Source of the DNA: Fodinibacter sp963800505
Lineage (GTDB): Bacteria > Actinomycetota > Actinomycetes > Actinomycetales > Dermatophilaceae
Assembly: GCA_963800505.1 (NCBI GenBank)
Contig: CAWDBL010000022.1
Location: 62,001 to 126,000, forward strand
DNA: 64,000 bases
Direction of reading: 5' to 3'
Part shown: positions 23,074-31,656 of the stretch, in pieces
How positions within the stretch are numbered: the first letter of the stretch is position 1
How the letters are laid out: every line of letters starts with the position of its first letter
Translations under genes and position numbers: made by a program
The notes under the pieces: model-generated
The model's database searches: none
Told to the model about the DNA's origin: nothing
The model's input: only the letters and a program-made list of their open reading frames with translations

Positions 23074-24051
23074 GTGCCCACGCACCATCCTGTCGCCCCC
23101 CCGACCCCGACCTCGGCCCTCTGGGACGGCTACTGCGCCGACCCCTTCGTCATCCGTGCCGAGGACGGTCGGTTCGTCATGTACGGCACCAGCCCGGACC
23201 TGCTCGGGAACCGTGCCTTCCAGATGCTCGTCAGCACCGACCTCGACCACTGGGACGATGCCGGGGGGGCCCTCGTCGTCGACCCCGAGGCACCGCACGG
23301 TACGCAGTACTGGGCCCCCGAGGTGGCCTTCGCCGACGGCCGGTACTGGATGTACTACTCCTGCGGCGTGGGGGATGCCGGACACCAGCTGCGCGTGGCC
23401 ACCGCCACGGACGCGACCGGCCCGTTCGAGGACACCGGTGACGTGCTCACCCCCGACCTGCCGTTCGCCATCGACCCCTCCCCCTTCCGCGACGCGATCG
23501 GCGGCTGGTGGCTGTTCTTCGCCACCGACCTCGTCGCGGGCGACCGACCCGGCACCGTCCTCGCCGTCCAGCGGCTGCGCGACATGACCCACCTGGAAGG
23601 CGAGCGATCCATCGTCCTGCGCGCCACCGCCGACTGGCAGCGCTACGAGGCAGATCGCGAGATGTACGGAGGCGTCCACGACTGGCACACGCTGGAGGGT
23701 CCCGCGGTGCTCGACGACGATGCCGGCGGCTGCATCCTGCTCTACTCCGGCGGCAACTGGCAGACCCCCGGCTACGGCGTCGCGGTCGCCACCGCGCCCG
23801 GCCCCCTGGGGCCGTGGCACGAGGCTCCGGAGGCAGAGCCGCTGGTGACGAGCGCCAGCACCGGCCTCGTCGGACCGGGCCACTGCAGCGTGCTCACCGT
23901 CGATGGCGTTCACCACCTGTTCCTGCACGCCTGGGACCCGGGCGCACAACGGCGGCGGCCGCACCGTCTGCGCCTGTGCGTCGACGACTCCGGTGCGCTG
24001 ACCGTGGGGGACCGGGGCACTGGGGCCCTCCTGACCGGGGGCCCGACGTGA
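23074..24051 (+). CDS. Intracellular GH43 glycosidase (arabinosidase/xylosidase type)
   Basis: This 325-residue five-bladed beta-propeller enzyme has no signal peptide. The GH43 catalytic triad is visible: general base Asp in YCADPFVI (about residue 22), pKa-modulating Asp in FAIDPSPFRD, and general acid Glu in HTLEGPAVL. YWAPEVAFADGRYWMYYS is the typical blade motif. It should act inside the cell on arabinose-containing oligosaccharides together with the GH51 enzyme. GTG 23074 has GAGGAG upstream. The stop overlaps the next start (GTGA). Confidence 0.9.
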   Translation: MPTHHPVAPPTPTSALWDGYCADPFVIRAEDGRFVMYGTSPDLLGNRAFQMLVSTDLDHWDDAGGALVVDPEAPHGTQYWAPEVAFADGRYWMYYSCGVGDAGHQLRVATATDATGPFEDTGDVLTPDLPFAIDPSPFRDAIGGWWLFFATDLVAGDRPGTVLAVQRLRDMTHLEGERSIVLRATADWQRYEADREMYGGVHDWHTLEGPAVLDDDAGGCILLYSGGNWQTPGYGVAVATAPGPLGPWHEAPEAEPLVTSASTGLVGPGHCSVLTVDGVHHLFLHAWDPGAQRRRPHRLRLCVDDSGALTVGDRGTGALLTGGPT

Positions 24052-24869
24052 TCACCGACGCGGCACCCGCCGACGTGGAAGCCCTCAGCCGCGACGGCAT
24101 CATCGCGCACCGCGGCGCCTTCGACGTCGCGTGGGTGGACCGGCTCCACCTCGACGTCATGGCGGCGTTCGAGGAGGCACGCGGCCGCGATGGCGGCGCG
24201 ATCGGCCGTGGGCCGCAGCGGTGGTACGTCGAGGTGCACCCCGAGCAGCTCAGCGGCTTCGTCGACCTGGTGACGCACCCGTGGGTGGTCGCGATCTCGC
24301 AGGCCGTCCTGGGGCCGGACTACCAGATCATCGAGATCGGCTTCGACGTGCCGCTGGCCGGTGCCGTGGACCAGCCCTGGCACCGCGACTTCCCCTCCCC
24401 GGAGCAGACCCACGCCCGGCACCGCCTCACCTCACTGGCCTTCAACATCAGCACGGTCGACACCACGCCGGACATGGGGCCCTTCCAGATCGCTCCCGGC
24501 ACCCAGTACGAGCCGGGGCTGGACTGGCCGGCCCAGATGTTCCCCCCTCGCGAGGAGTGGCCGCGGTTCCAGGCCGCCTCGCAGCTGCGGATGCCGCAAC
24601 GGGGTGACATCTCGGCACGCTCCGCACTGGCGCTGCACCGCGGAACGGCGAACCACAGCCAGCACGCGAGGCCTGTGGTGGTGCTCGGGGTCATCGCGCC
24701 CGACACCGGCCCCCGCGACCGCCACGACATCACGGTGACGTCCGACTACTGGGCGAGCCTGCCCGACGACCTGCGCCGGCACCTCGACGCGCGCGTCGTG
24801 GACCGCCTGGTCCCGGTCGTGCAGAAGCACGACATCGAAGGCCTGGTCATGGGCGCCGCCGAGGACTGA
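24048..24869 (+). CDS. Phytanoyl-CoA dioxygenase (PhyH)-family protein
   Basis: This 273-residue protein has the Fe(II)/2-oxoglutarate double-stranded beta-helix. Metal ligands are proposed as His and Asp in PWHRDFPSP (about residue 111) and a distal His in LALHRGTANHS, whose following Arg is suitable for 2-oxoglutarate. PhyH proteins hydroxylate small molecules or sugars. It overlaps the upstream GH43 gene by GTGA, so it is translated with it, which is unusual for a plain arabinan operon. The substrate is unknown; a modified sugar or secondary metabolite is possible. Confidence 0.85.
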   Translation: MITDAAPADVEALSRDGIIAHRGAFDVAWVDRLHLDVMAAFEEARGRDGGAIGRGPQRWYVEVHPEQLSGFVDLVTHPWVVAISQAVLGPDYQIIEIGFDVPLAGAVDQPWHRDFPSPEQTHARHRLTSLAFNISTVDTTPDMGPFQIAPGTQYEPGLDWPAQMFPPREEWPRFQAASQLRMPQRGDISARSALALHRGTANHSQHARPVVVLGVIAPDTGPRDRHDITVTSDYWASLPDDLRRHLDARVVDRLVPVVQKHDIEGLVMGAAED

Positions 24870-24942
24870 TCCGGCCGACGACCGACGGCCCCCGAACCCG
24901 AACCACCGACAGACCACCACCTCAGGAAAGGGAGCGCCGCCA

Positions 24943-24981
24943 ATGCCTTCGAACACACCGACCGGATGCCGTCATGGCTGA
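24943..24981 (+). CDS. Possible 12-residue leader peptide
   Basis: ATG 24943 follows a good AAAGGGAG site. The frame reads MPSNTPTGCRHG and stops at TGA 24979-24981, overlapping the start of the secreted GH43 (ATG 24974) by eight bases. The GH43 ATG itself has no SD, so this short frame may supply ribosomes by translational coupling. It could also be chance; there is no conservation evidence. Confidence 0.35.
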   Translation: MPSNTPTGCRHG

Positions 24982-26962
24982 GACCACGACCCGGGGGGCC
25001 GGCTTCGCCCGGCGAGGCCGGTGGGGGCTGCTGGCCCTCACGGTCGCAGCGTTCAGCCTGCTGCTGTCCGGGCCCGCCACCGCCACGCCGGCCAAGGGGA
25101 AACCCCGACCCGTCACCACCACCTACACCAACCCGCTCGCCCCCAAGGTGCCCGGCGACGGCACGGTCGACAGCTGCGCCGACCCGACCGTGTTGAAGGG
25201 TCAGGACGGCGAGCGGATGAACGGCAAGCAGGTCTGGTACCTCTACTGCACGACCGACCCGCTGAACGACGACGACGTCGACGCCAACGGCGACCCGGTC
25301 TTCCACCGCATCCCCACCATGGTGTCGACCGACCTGGTCAACTGGACCTACGTGGGTGACGCGTTCCCCGCCGGCGGGGGCTCGCTCCCGGCGTGGATCG
25401 ACCCGTCGGCCGCCTTCTGGGCGCCCGAGGTGGTGTTCAGCAGCACGACCGACCGCTACTACCTGTTCGTCACGGTCACCGAGACCACCGCGGCCGGCGG
25501 CGGCTCCGACACCTGTCGCGGGGACGGCGCCATCGGCGTCGCCACCAGTGACAGCCCGACCGGCCCGTGGACCTGGTCGGACCAGCCCGTGGTCAAGCCC
25601 CGGCTCGACCCCGACGGCGGCGAGTGCTCCTACTTCTGGACCTTCGACCCCGACGTGCTCGGCGACACCGTGACCGACAACGGCATCCTCTACTACGGCT
25701 CCTACTACGGCGGGATCTTCGCGACCCGGGTGGACTTCACCCCCACCGGGGCCACCGCACGCACCACGAGCACCGCCGACGACACCCGCATCACGATCGG
25801 CAACCGCTACGAGGGCGCCAACGTCGTGTTCAGGGACGGCTACTACTACCTGTTCGGGTCGGCGACCAACTGCTGCAACGGCGCCCTCACCGGGTACAGC
25901 GTCTTCGTGGGGCGGTCGACCAGCCCGTTCGGCCCGTTCGTCGACAAGGAGGGCAACTCCTTCCTCGACGCGGCCGTGGGCGGCACACCGTTCCTCACCA
26001 TGAACGGCAACCGCTGGGTCGGCACCGGCCACAACACGGTGTTCGTCGACGAGGGCGGCCAGTGGTGGACGATCTACCACGCGGTCGACCAGCGCGACCC
26101 GTTCTTCGAGTTCGCCACCGGCTTCACCAAGCGGCCCGCCCTGCTCGACGCCGTCGACTGGGTGCGCGGCTGGCCCACCGTCAACGGCGGCGCCGGGGCG
26201 TCCGACTCGCGGATGCCGGCGCCCGCCGCCCAGCCGGGGCAACGCAGCCGTCACAAGGCCACCCTGGTCAAGCCCCAGGTGGCCGGCCGGTTGCTCGACG
26301 CGGACACCTTCAGCGGCAGCACGCTCGACCGCGACTGGTCGTGGGCGCAGGGCCGGGTCGGGAACGCGACCGTCTCCGGTGGCGTCCTGCGCTGGCCGGT
26401 CGAGCACACTGACCTCTACGTCGAGAGCAACACGGCATCCGTGCTGGTGCGTGACGCCCCCAGGCGCGACTACGTGGTGGAGACCAAGGTGCGGCTGACC
26501 GGGCTGCCCGACGAGGGCTGCTGCTTCAACTACGCCCAGGCCGGGCTCGTGGTCTACGGCGACGACGACAACTTCGTCAAGCTGACCGACATCTCGATCT
26601 GGGAGACCCGGCAGACCGAGTTCGCCAAGGAGCTGAACCCGGTGCCCGCCGGGTGGAGCCGCTACGGCAACACGGTCGTCGGCCCGCCCGGTGACGACTG
26701 GACCTGGTTGCGCATCGTCGTGGAGCGGCTCAACGGGGCCGAGCGGCGGGCCGCCGGTGGTGACACCGAGCGCTACACGGCCTACACCAGCCAGGACGGT
26801 CGCACCTGGGTGCGCGGCGGGGCCTGGACGCACCGGATTCCCAACGCGCGGATCGGCCTGGTGTCGATGGGCGCCACCGACCAGGTGACCGCTGCGATCA
26901 CTGCGGAGTTCGACGACGTGAAGGTCTACTCCGTGCGCGGTGGCCCGCGTCAGCACCGCTGA
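24974..26962 (+). CDS. Secreted GH43 arabinanase-like enzyme with C-terminal sandwich domain
   Basis: This 662-residue protein has a signal peptide (RRGRWGLLALTVAAFSLLLS, cleavage near ATATPA). A GH43 propeller covers about 45-420: base Asp in DSCADPTVLKG, WAPEVVFSSTTDRYYLFV, EGANVVFRDGYYYLFGS with the acid Glu. A C-terminal domain (~435-655; FSGSTLDRDWSWAQG, GCCFNYAQAGLVVYGDDDNF) resembles the DUF1349/GH43 C2 beta-sandwich. It would cut arabinan or arabinoxylan outside the cell to feed the ABC transporter. It lacks a direct SD and may depend on the short leader frame. Confidence 0.9.
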   Translation: MAETTTRGAGFARRGRWGLLALTVAAFSLLLSGPATATPAKGKPRPVTTTYTNPLAPKVPGDGTVDSCADPTVLKGQDGERMNGKQVWYLYCTTDPLNDDDVDANGDPVFHRIPTMVSTDLVNWTYVGDAFPAGGGSLPAWIDPSAAFWAPEVVFSSTTDRYYLFVTVTETTAAGGGSDTCRGDGAIGVATSDSPTGPWTWSDQPVVKPRLDPDGGECSYFWTFDPDVLGDTVTDNGILYYGSYYGGIFATRVDFTPTGATARTTSTADDTRITIGNRYEGANVVFRDGYYYLFGSATNCCNGALTGYSVFVGRSTSPFGPFVDKEGNSFLDAAVGGTPFLTMNGNRWVGTGHNTVFVDEGGQWWTIYHAVDQRDPFFEFATGFTKRPALLDAVDWVRGWPTVNGGAGASDSRMPAPAAQPGQRSRHKATLVKPQVAGRLLDADTFSGSTLDRDWSWAQGRVGNATVSGGVLRWPVEHTDLYVESNTASVLVRDAPRRDYVVETKVRLTGLPDEGCCFNYAQAGLVVYGDDDNFVKLTDISIWETRQTEFAKELNPVPAGWSRYGNTVVGPPGDDWTWLRIVVERLNGAERRAAGGDTERYTAYTSQDGRTWVRGGAWTHRIPNARIGLVSMGATDQVTAAITAEFDDVKVYSVRGGPRQHR

Positions 26963-26967
26963 CCTGG

Positions 26968-28089
26968 TCAGGCGCCGACGGGTTGCCTCGAGTCCGGCAC
27001 CGGCGTCGCCGGTGCCGGCTCGGGGCGCCGCGCCTGCAGCCGTCGGCGGGCGGGGCGCTCGACCAGGACGTGCACGGCCCAGGCGAAGCCGGCCAGCGCG
27101 ACGACGAGCCCGGCGACGACCAGGGCACTGGCCCACCACGACCCCTGCGCCCACACCCGCAGCGCGTGCACGAACGGCTGCACGAGCAGGTGGGTCATGT
27201 ACAGCGCGTACGACGCCTCGCCCGCGGCGACGACGACGGACCACGACAGGGCGGTGGTGAGCCAACCAGTGGAAGCCGCGAGAGCGGCCACCCCGAGGCC
27301 GAGCGCCGGAACCGCCCAGTAGTGCCCGGCCGAGGCGGCCGGCACCAGGGCCAGCACGACCAGGGTGGCCGGCAGCACCGCCACAAGGCAGCCGAGGCGG
27401 GCACCGCCGCGCACCCAGGCGAGGCAGAGCAGCATCCCGCCCACGAACTCGCCGAGGATGCGCACGTAGAACATGTGCTCGAGGTTGCCGTTGGGCAGCG
27501 CCATCGTCGCGAACACCACGAGCATCGCGGCGTACGCCGCCGCCGCCAGGAGCAGGGCCGGCCAGGCCCGGCGCACCCGCACCGCGGCCACGAAGAGCAG
27601 CGGCGCGAGCAGGTAGGCGAACCACTCCGAGCTGATCGACCAGGCCGGGGCGTTGAAGCTGGGCCGGTCGTTGAACCAGGTGTGCACCATGGCGAGGTTC
27701 TCGACGTACGCCTGCGGAGTGCGCCGGTGGCCGTCGGCCCCGACGCCGAGGGTGCCCACCAGGGCCGCAATGGCGAGGTCGAGGTTCAGGGTCAGCACGT
27801 GCACGGGCCACACCCGCGCGAACCGGTTGCGGACGAAGTCGCGGCTGCCCCGCCACGAGAACGAGCCGAGCCGGTCGGCGTAGGTGTAGGCCAGCACGAA
27901 CCCGCTGAGCGGGAAGAACAGGTCCACCCCGAGGTAGCCGGCCTGCATGAACGTGTCGAGCGGTGACAGGGCCGGCACCAGCGCGAGCAGGTCGTCGCGG
28001 TAGTGGAAGAGCACGACCCATACCGCCGCCACGGCGCGCAGGCCGGTGAGCGCGGGCAGCGCGGGGCGCGCAGCGGTGGGGGGCGTCAT
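26968..28089 (-). CDS. Acyltransferase family 3 membrane protein
   Basis: This 373-residue protein has about ten membrane helices and the OafA/AcyT-3 motifs: LTGLRAVAAVWVVLFHY near the N-terminus, GYLGVDLFFPLSGFVLAY, and WSISSEWFAYLLAP. The family transfers acetyl or other acyl groups to surface sugars or peptidoglycan. The Arg-x10-His arrangement in LRAVAAVWVVLFHYR is as expected. The gene is convergent with the GH43 gene, only five bases apart. ATG 28089 is preferred; GTG 28098 is three codons upstream. Confidence 0.9.
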   Translation of the reverse strand: MTPPTAARPALPALTGLRAVAAVWVVLFHYRDDLLALVPALSPLDTFMQAGYLGVDLFFPLSGFVLAYTYADRLGSFSWRGSRDFVRNRFARVWPVHVLTLNLDLAIAALVGTLGVGADGHRRTPQAYVENLAMVHTWFNDRPSFNAPAWSISSEWFAYLLAPLLFVAAVRVRRAWPALLLAAAAYAAMLVVFATMALPNGNLEHMFYVRILGEFVGGMLLCLAWVRGGARLGCLVAVLPATLVVLALVPAASAGHYWAVPALGLGVAALAASTGWLTTALSWSVVVAAGEASYALYMTHLLVQPFVHALRVWAQGSWWASALVVAGLVVALAGFAWAVHVLVERPARRRLQARRPEPAPATPVPDSRQPVGA

Positions 28090-28276
28090 CCGCTCCACGC
28101 TGCCAAAGCGCCTCGAGCGGGCCCAGATCCCCCAGCCGCGGTCGTCGCCGCCCGGGCGCGGCGCAGGGCCACGTCGTCGCAGGTCAATGGGGTGGATGCC
28201 GTTCGGTCACCCGCGCCACATTCCCCACCGCCCGTGCGGCAAACCTCACGAGCAGCGGCGACCCCGCCCCCGGGCG

Positions 28277-28720
28277 TCAGGCGCAGAACTCGTTTCCCTC
28301 CGGGTCGCGCATCACCGCCCAGTGCACGCCGAGCTCGGCGTGGTCCTCGACGAACGTAGCGCCCAGCGACTCGAGCCGGCTCACCTGCGCGGCCACCCGC
28401 TCACGCTGGTCGTCGAGTGGCACCGACGGCCCGCCCCCGGAGAGGAGGTCGATGTGCACCCGGTTCTTGACCACCCTGGCCTCGGGCACCCTCTGGAAGA
28501 AGATGCGCGGCTGGCCGTCGGCCTCGATGGCGGACGCGTCGTTCCAGCGCTCTTCGGGGATGCCGTTCGCCGCGAGGAAGGCCGGCCAGTCGGCGAAGTC
28601 GCCCGGCGGCGCGGGCACGGCATACCCCCGCTCGGCGAGTGCGGCGGCCCAGAACTCGGCAAGGGCGCCGGGGTCGGCGGCGTCGATGACGACCTGGATG
28701 GGAGCTGTCGATCGGTCCAT
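28277..28720 (-). CDS. VOC/glyoxalase-like protein
   Basis: This 147-residue protein has one visible VOC-type beta-alpha-beta-beta-beta repeat pattern: IQVVIDAADPGALAEFWAAA, then RIFFQRVPEARVVKNRVHID and WAVMRDPEGNEFCA. The motif ending (MRDPEGNEFC) is typical of actinobacterial glyoxalase-like proteins of unknown substrate. Possible metal ligands are His in VHIDLL and Glu in GNEF. It is divergent from helD. The 187 bases to the acyltransferase gene hold nothing that I can name. Confidence 0.85.
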   Translation of the reverse strand: MDRSTAPIQVVIDAADPGALAEFWAAALAERGYAVPAPPGDFADWPAFLAANGIPEERWNDASAIEADGQPRIFFQRVPEARVVKNRVHIDLLSGGGPSVPLDDQRERVAAQVSRLESLGATFVEDHAELGVHWAVMRDPEGNEFCA

Positions 28721-28822
28721 CCCGGCAGTGTGCCGTGGCCCACCGACAGGCAGGGCCCGCGCACCGCCCGATCCCGCTTCCGTCGCCGCCCCACCCCGCG
28801 CTACCATCGTCGGTTCGCCAGT

Positions 28823-30940
28823 ATGGACACCACCCAGAGCCCGAGAGGCGGACCCGCCGTGCCCGCGCCGACCGCCGCGACCACCACCACCGCGACCACC
28901 ACCACCGCGACCACCAGCACCGCGACCGACGACGTCCTCGCCCGGGAGCAGGCCCACCTCGACCACGCCCGCGCCGAGCTGAGGCGGATGCGCGAGAGCA
29001 CCGACCGGCTCGACGCCGCCACGGCCACCGACGCCTGGACCAGCGAGCTCCTCGGCCGGGTGCTGGCCCGCCGGGTCGCCGCCCTGCAGGACGACCCGCG
29101 CACCACGTTGTTCTTCGGCCGGATCGACACCCGCACCGACCACGGCGCCGAGACCTTCCACATCGGCCGCCGGCACGTGTCGGACGACCACGGCGACCCG
29201 GTCGTCGTCGACTGGCGCGCCCCGATCTCCACCGCGTTCTACCGCGCCTCACTGGCCGACCCGATGGGGGTGGAGCTGCGCCGCCGCTTCGGCGTCGACC
29301 GTGGCCGCCTCACGGCGTACGAGGACGAGCGCCTCACGGCCGGCGACGCGACGGCACCCAGCGGCATCCTCACCGCCGAGATCGAGCGACCCCGCAGCGG
29401 CCCGATGCGCGACATCGTCTCGACCATCCAGCCCGAGCAGGACGAGATCGTCCGCAGCGACATCGCCACCAGCATCTGCGTGCAGGGAGCACCCGGCACC
29501 GGCAAGACCGCCGTCGGCCTGCACCGCGCCGCCTGGCTGCTCTACTCCTTCCGCGCCCAGCTCGACCGTTCGGGCGTGCTGGTGGTCGGCCCGAACCGCG
29601 CCTTCCTCGACCACATCGGCGCGGTGCTGCCCTCCCTGGGCGAGGCCCGGGTCGGCCACGCCACCATCGACACCCTGCTCGACCACGGCCGGGTGCGGGC
29701 GCAGGACCCCACCGATGTGGCGATGCTCAAGGGTGACGCGCGACTGGCGCAGGTGCTGCACCGTGCCGTCTGGGGGCACGTCGGCCGTGCCGACGAGGCG
29801 CTGGTGCTCCCCCGTGGGTCGCGGCGGTGGCGGGTGCCGGCCTACGAGATCCAGGACGAGCTCGACGCGCTCGTCGCCCGGGGCGTGCGCTACTCCGCGG
29901 CCCGTGACCTGCTGCCGCAGCGGCTGGCGCACCGCGTGCTGCTGAAGCTCGAGCGCTCCGGCGACGCTCCCGACGACCGGGTGCAGGACACCGTCGCCCG
30001 GTCCGCCCCGGTCTCGGCCTACGTACGGCGCCACTGGCCGGCGCTCGACCCGGCCACCGTCCTCTTCCGGCTGTTCTCGGATGCCGCGACGCTCGCCGCC
30101 GCGGCGGACGGCATCCTCACCGCTGACGAACAACGGATGCTGCTGTGGGACAGGCCCGCTCGCACCAAGGGCGCGGCCCGCTGGTCGCGGGCCGACATGG
30201 CCCTGCTCGACGAGGTGGCCGACCTGCTCGACCGCACTCCCAGCCTGGGGCACGTGGTGCTCGACGAGGCGCAGGACCTCTCCCCGATGCAGCTGCGGGC
30301 CGTGGGCCGCCGCGCGTCGACCGGGTCGCTCACCGTGCTCGGCGACATCGCCCAGGGCACCACCCCGTGGGCCACCCAGTCGTGGCACGACGCCATGGGT
30401 CACCTCGGTCGGCCGGGTCATGAGCTCGTCGTGCTCGACCGCGGCTTCCGCGTGCCGGGGCTGGTCATCGACTTCGCCGCCCGGCTGCTGCCGCACATGG
30501 CCCCGGGGCTGGGGGCTCCCCGGTCGGTGCGCGACAACCCCGGCCGCCTCACCGTGGTGCCCACCGACCGCGGCCGGCTCGCGGCCGCGGTCACCGAGGC
30601 CGTGCGTGACGCGCTCGGCCGGCCGGGGTCGGTCGGCGTCATTGCCCCGGATGCCGGGATCGCCGCCCTGAGCACCGACCTCACCAGTGCGGGGGTCCCG
30701 CACGGCCGGCTCGACGCGGAGCACGGTGACGACGAGGACCGTCAGGTCGAGCTGGTGCCGGCGGGCATCGCCAAGGGCCTGGAGTTCGACCGGGTGGTCG
30801 TCGTCGAGCCGGCGGCCATCGCCCGGGCCGAGCCCGACGAGCGGACCGGGCTGCGCCGGCTCTACGTGGTGCTCACCCGCGCGGTCAGCGAGCTGACCGT
30901 CGTGCACGCCGAGCCGCTGCCGGAGCCCCTGCACGGCTGA
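28823..30940 (+). CDS. helD: HelD-like superfamily 1 helicase
   Basis: This 705-residue SF1/UvrD-like ATPase has Walker A QGAPGTGKTAVGLHRAAWLL (about 223), motif II VVLDEAQDLSPMQLR and a late LRRLYVVLTRAVSELTVVHA (motif VI). The N-terminal ~100 residues form a helical arm (ERRMREST-like LRRMRESTDRLD), and FFGRIDTRTDHGAETFHIGRR is characteristic. This fits HelD, which recycles stalled RNA polymerase and is linked to rifampicin tolerance in actinobacteria. It starts with a Thr/Ala stretch encoded by 15-bp tandem repeats (28874-28929). TACCAT at 28802-28807 may be its -10; no SD is visible. Confidence 0.85.
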   Translation: MDTTQSPRGGPAVPAPTAATTTTATTTTATTSTATDDVLAREQAHLDHARAELRRMRESTDRLDAATATDAWTSELLGRVLARRVAALQDDPRTTLFFGRIDTRTDHGAETFHIGRRHVSDDHGDPVVVDWRAPISTAFYRASLADPMGVELRRRFGVDRGRLTAYEDERLTAGDATAPSGILTAEIERPRSGPMRDIVSTIQPEQDEIVRSDIATSICVQGAPGTGKTAVGLHRAAWLLYSFRAQLDRSGVLVVGPNRAFLDHIGAVLPSLGEARVGHATIDTLLDHGRVRAQDPTDVAMLKGDARLAQVLHRAVWGHVGRADEALVLPRGSRRWRVPAYEIQDELDALVARGVRYSAARDLLPQRLAHRVLLKLERSGDAPDDRVQDTVARSAPVSAYVRRHWPALDPATVLFRLFSDAATLAAAADGILTADEQRMLLWDRPARTKGAARWSRADMALLDEVADLLDRTPSLGHVVLDEAQDLSPMQLRAVGRRASTGSLTVLGDIAQGTTPWATQSWHDAMGHLGRPGHELVVLDRGFRVPGLVIDFAARLLPHMAPGLGAPRSVRDNPGRLTVVPTDRGRLAAAVTEAVRDALGRPGSVGVIAPDAGIAALSTDLTSAGVPHGRLDAEHGDDEDRQVELVPAGIAKGLEFDRVVVVEPAAIARAEPDERTGLRRLYVVLTRAVSELTVVHAEPLPEPLHG

Positions 30941-30961
30941 CCGAGAGTTGCGGCGAGGCGA

Positions 30962-31191
30962 GGTGATGCAGAGGGCGCGCTCCAGTGCGCGTGCTGCATC
31001 ACCTCTCCTGTCTGCCTCCGAAGCGGTGATGCGCAGCGCGCGCTCCAGTGCGCGTGCTGCATCACCTCTCCGATTCATCTCCGGAGTGGTGATGCGCAGC
31101 GCGCGCTCCAGTGCGCATGCTGCATCACCTCTCCCATTCATCTCCGGAGTGGTGATGCAGGGTGCGCGCTCCACCCCCGGACTGCAGCACC
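30962..31191. repeat. Tandem array of 63-bp hairpin-forming repeats
   Basis: Four units start at 30962, 31025, 31088 and 31151, exactly 63 bp apart. Each opens with GGTGATGC and closes about 42 bases later with GCATCACC, with an inner CGCGC/GCGCG stem around a TCCAGT loop, so each folds into one long hairpin. Unit 4 is degenerate on its right side. Because 63 is a multiple of three all frames stay open, but no coding signal is apparent. It resembles REP/BIME-type intergenic palindromes. It lies in the helD downstream region. Confidence 0.9.
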
Positions 31192-31205
31192 TCTCGCACC
31201 GGGAG

Positions 31206-31343
31206 TCAGGCCGTCGCCTCCACCGGCACCGACGACCGGCTGGAGGGTTGCGACCAGAGCACGCCGAGCACGACCAGCCCACCCACCGGCATGAGCAGCC
31301 ACGGCAGGGGTGCCCACCCCTGGCCGGCGTCACGCCTGCGCAC
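31206..31343 (-). CDS. Possible 45-residue single-span membrane protein
   Basis: From GTG 31343 the product has a short basic N-terminus (VRRRDAGQGWAPL), one hydrophobic span (PWLLMPVGGLVVLGVLW) and a Ser-rich tail. The start is uncertain: the frame is open further up to the stop of the upstream gene, with no ATG. The charged-in, hydrophobic, tail order is that of a plausible tail-less membrane peptide. There is no homology that I can name. Confidence 0.35.
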   Translation of the reverse strand: MRRRDAGQGWAPLPWLLMPVGGLVVLGVLWSQPSSRSSVPVEATA

Positions 31344-31372
31344 GACGGTGCGGTCGGCCTCACCGAAGGGGA

Positions 31373-31618
31373 TCAGCCAGCGTCCTCGAAGGGCTCGGTG
31401 GGGGCCGACGAGGCGGCCAGGCCGCGCACGAGGACGTCGACCAGGTGCGGCACCTCGGCGGAGTGGACCTGCATCGTGCCGACGCACGTGCTCCCGCGCC
31501 AGATCGACAGCACGACCACGCCGCGCTCCGGGTGCCACGAGACGCGCATCGCCCGCGCTCCCCCGCGGGCGTCGACGACCACCTCACCACGGGTCGGGAG
31601 CGGGGAGACGGCGGCCAT
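31373..31618 (-). CDS. 81-residue conserved-looking actinobacterial protein
   Basis: The product starts MAAVSPLPTRGEVVVDARGG and continues MRVSWHPERGVVVLSIWRGS, with alternating beta-like hydrophobics, then EVPHLVDVLVRGLA, a helix. It has the shape of small actinobacterial proteins of unknown function found near ribosomal or housekeeping genes. There is no catalytic motif. The SOUL gene lies 38 bases upstream on the same strand, so they may be cotranscribed. Confidence 0.6.
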   Translation of the reverse strand: MAAVSPLPTRGEVVVDARGGARAMRVSWHPERGVVVLSIWRGSTCVGTMQVHSAEVPHLVDVLVRGLAASSAPTEPFEDAG

Positions 31619-31656
31619 GGCCCATTGTGACCTGCGCCTCGCCGGCGCGCCAGGCC

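Noticed and set aside
30962..31191. CRISPR array
   Set aside because: Units abut with only ~20-base, partly repeated spacers and contain large palindromes; there are no cas genes in the window.
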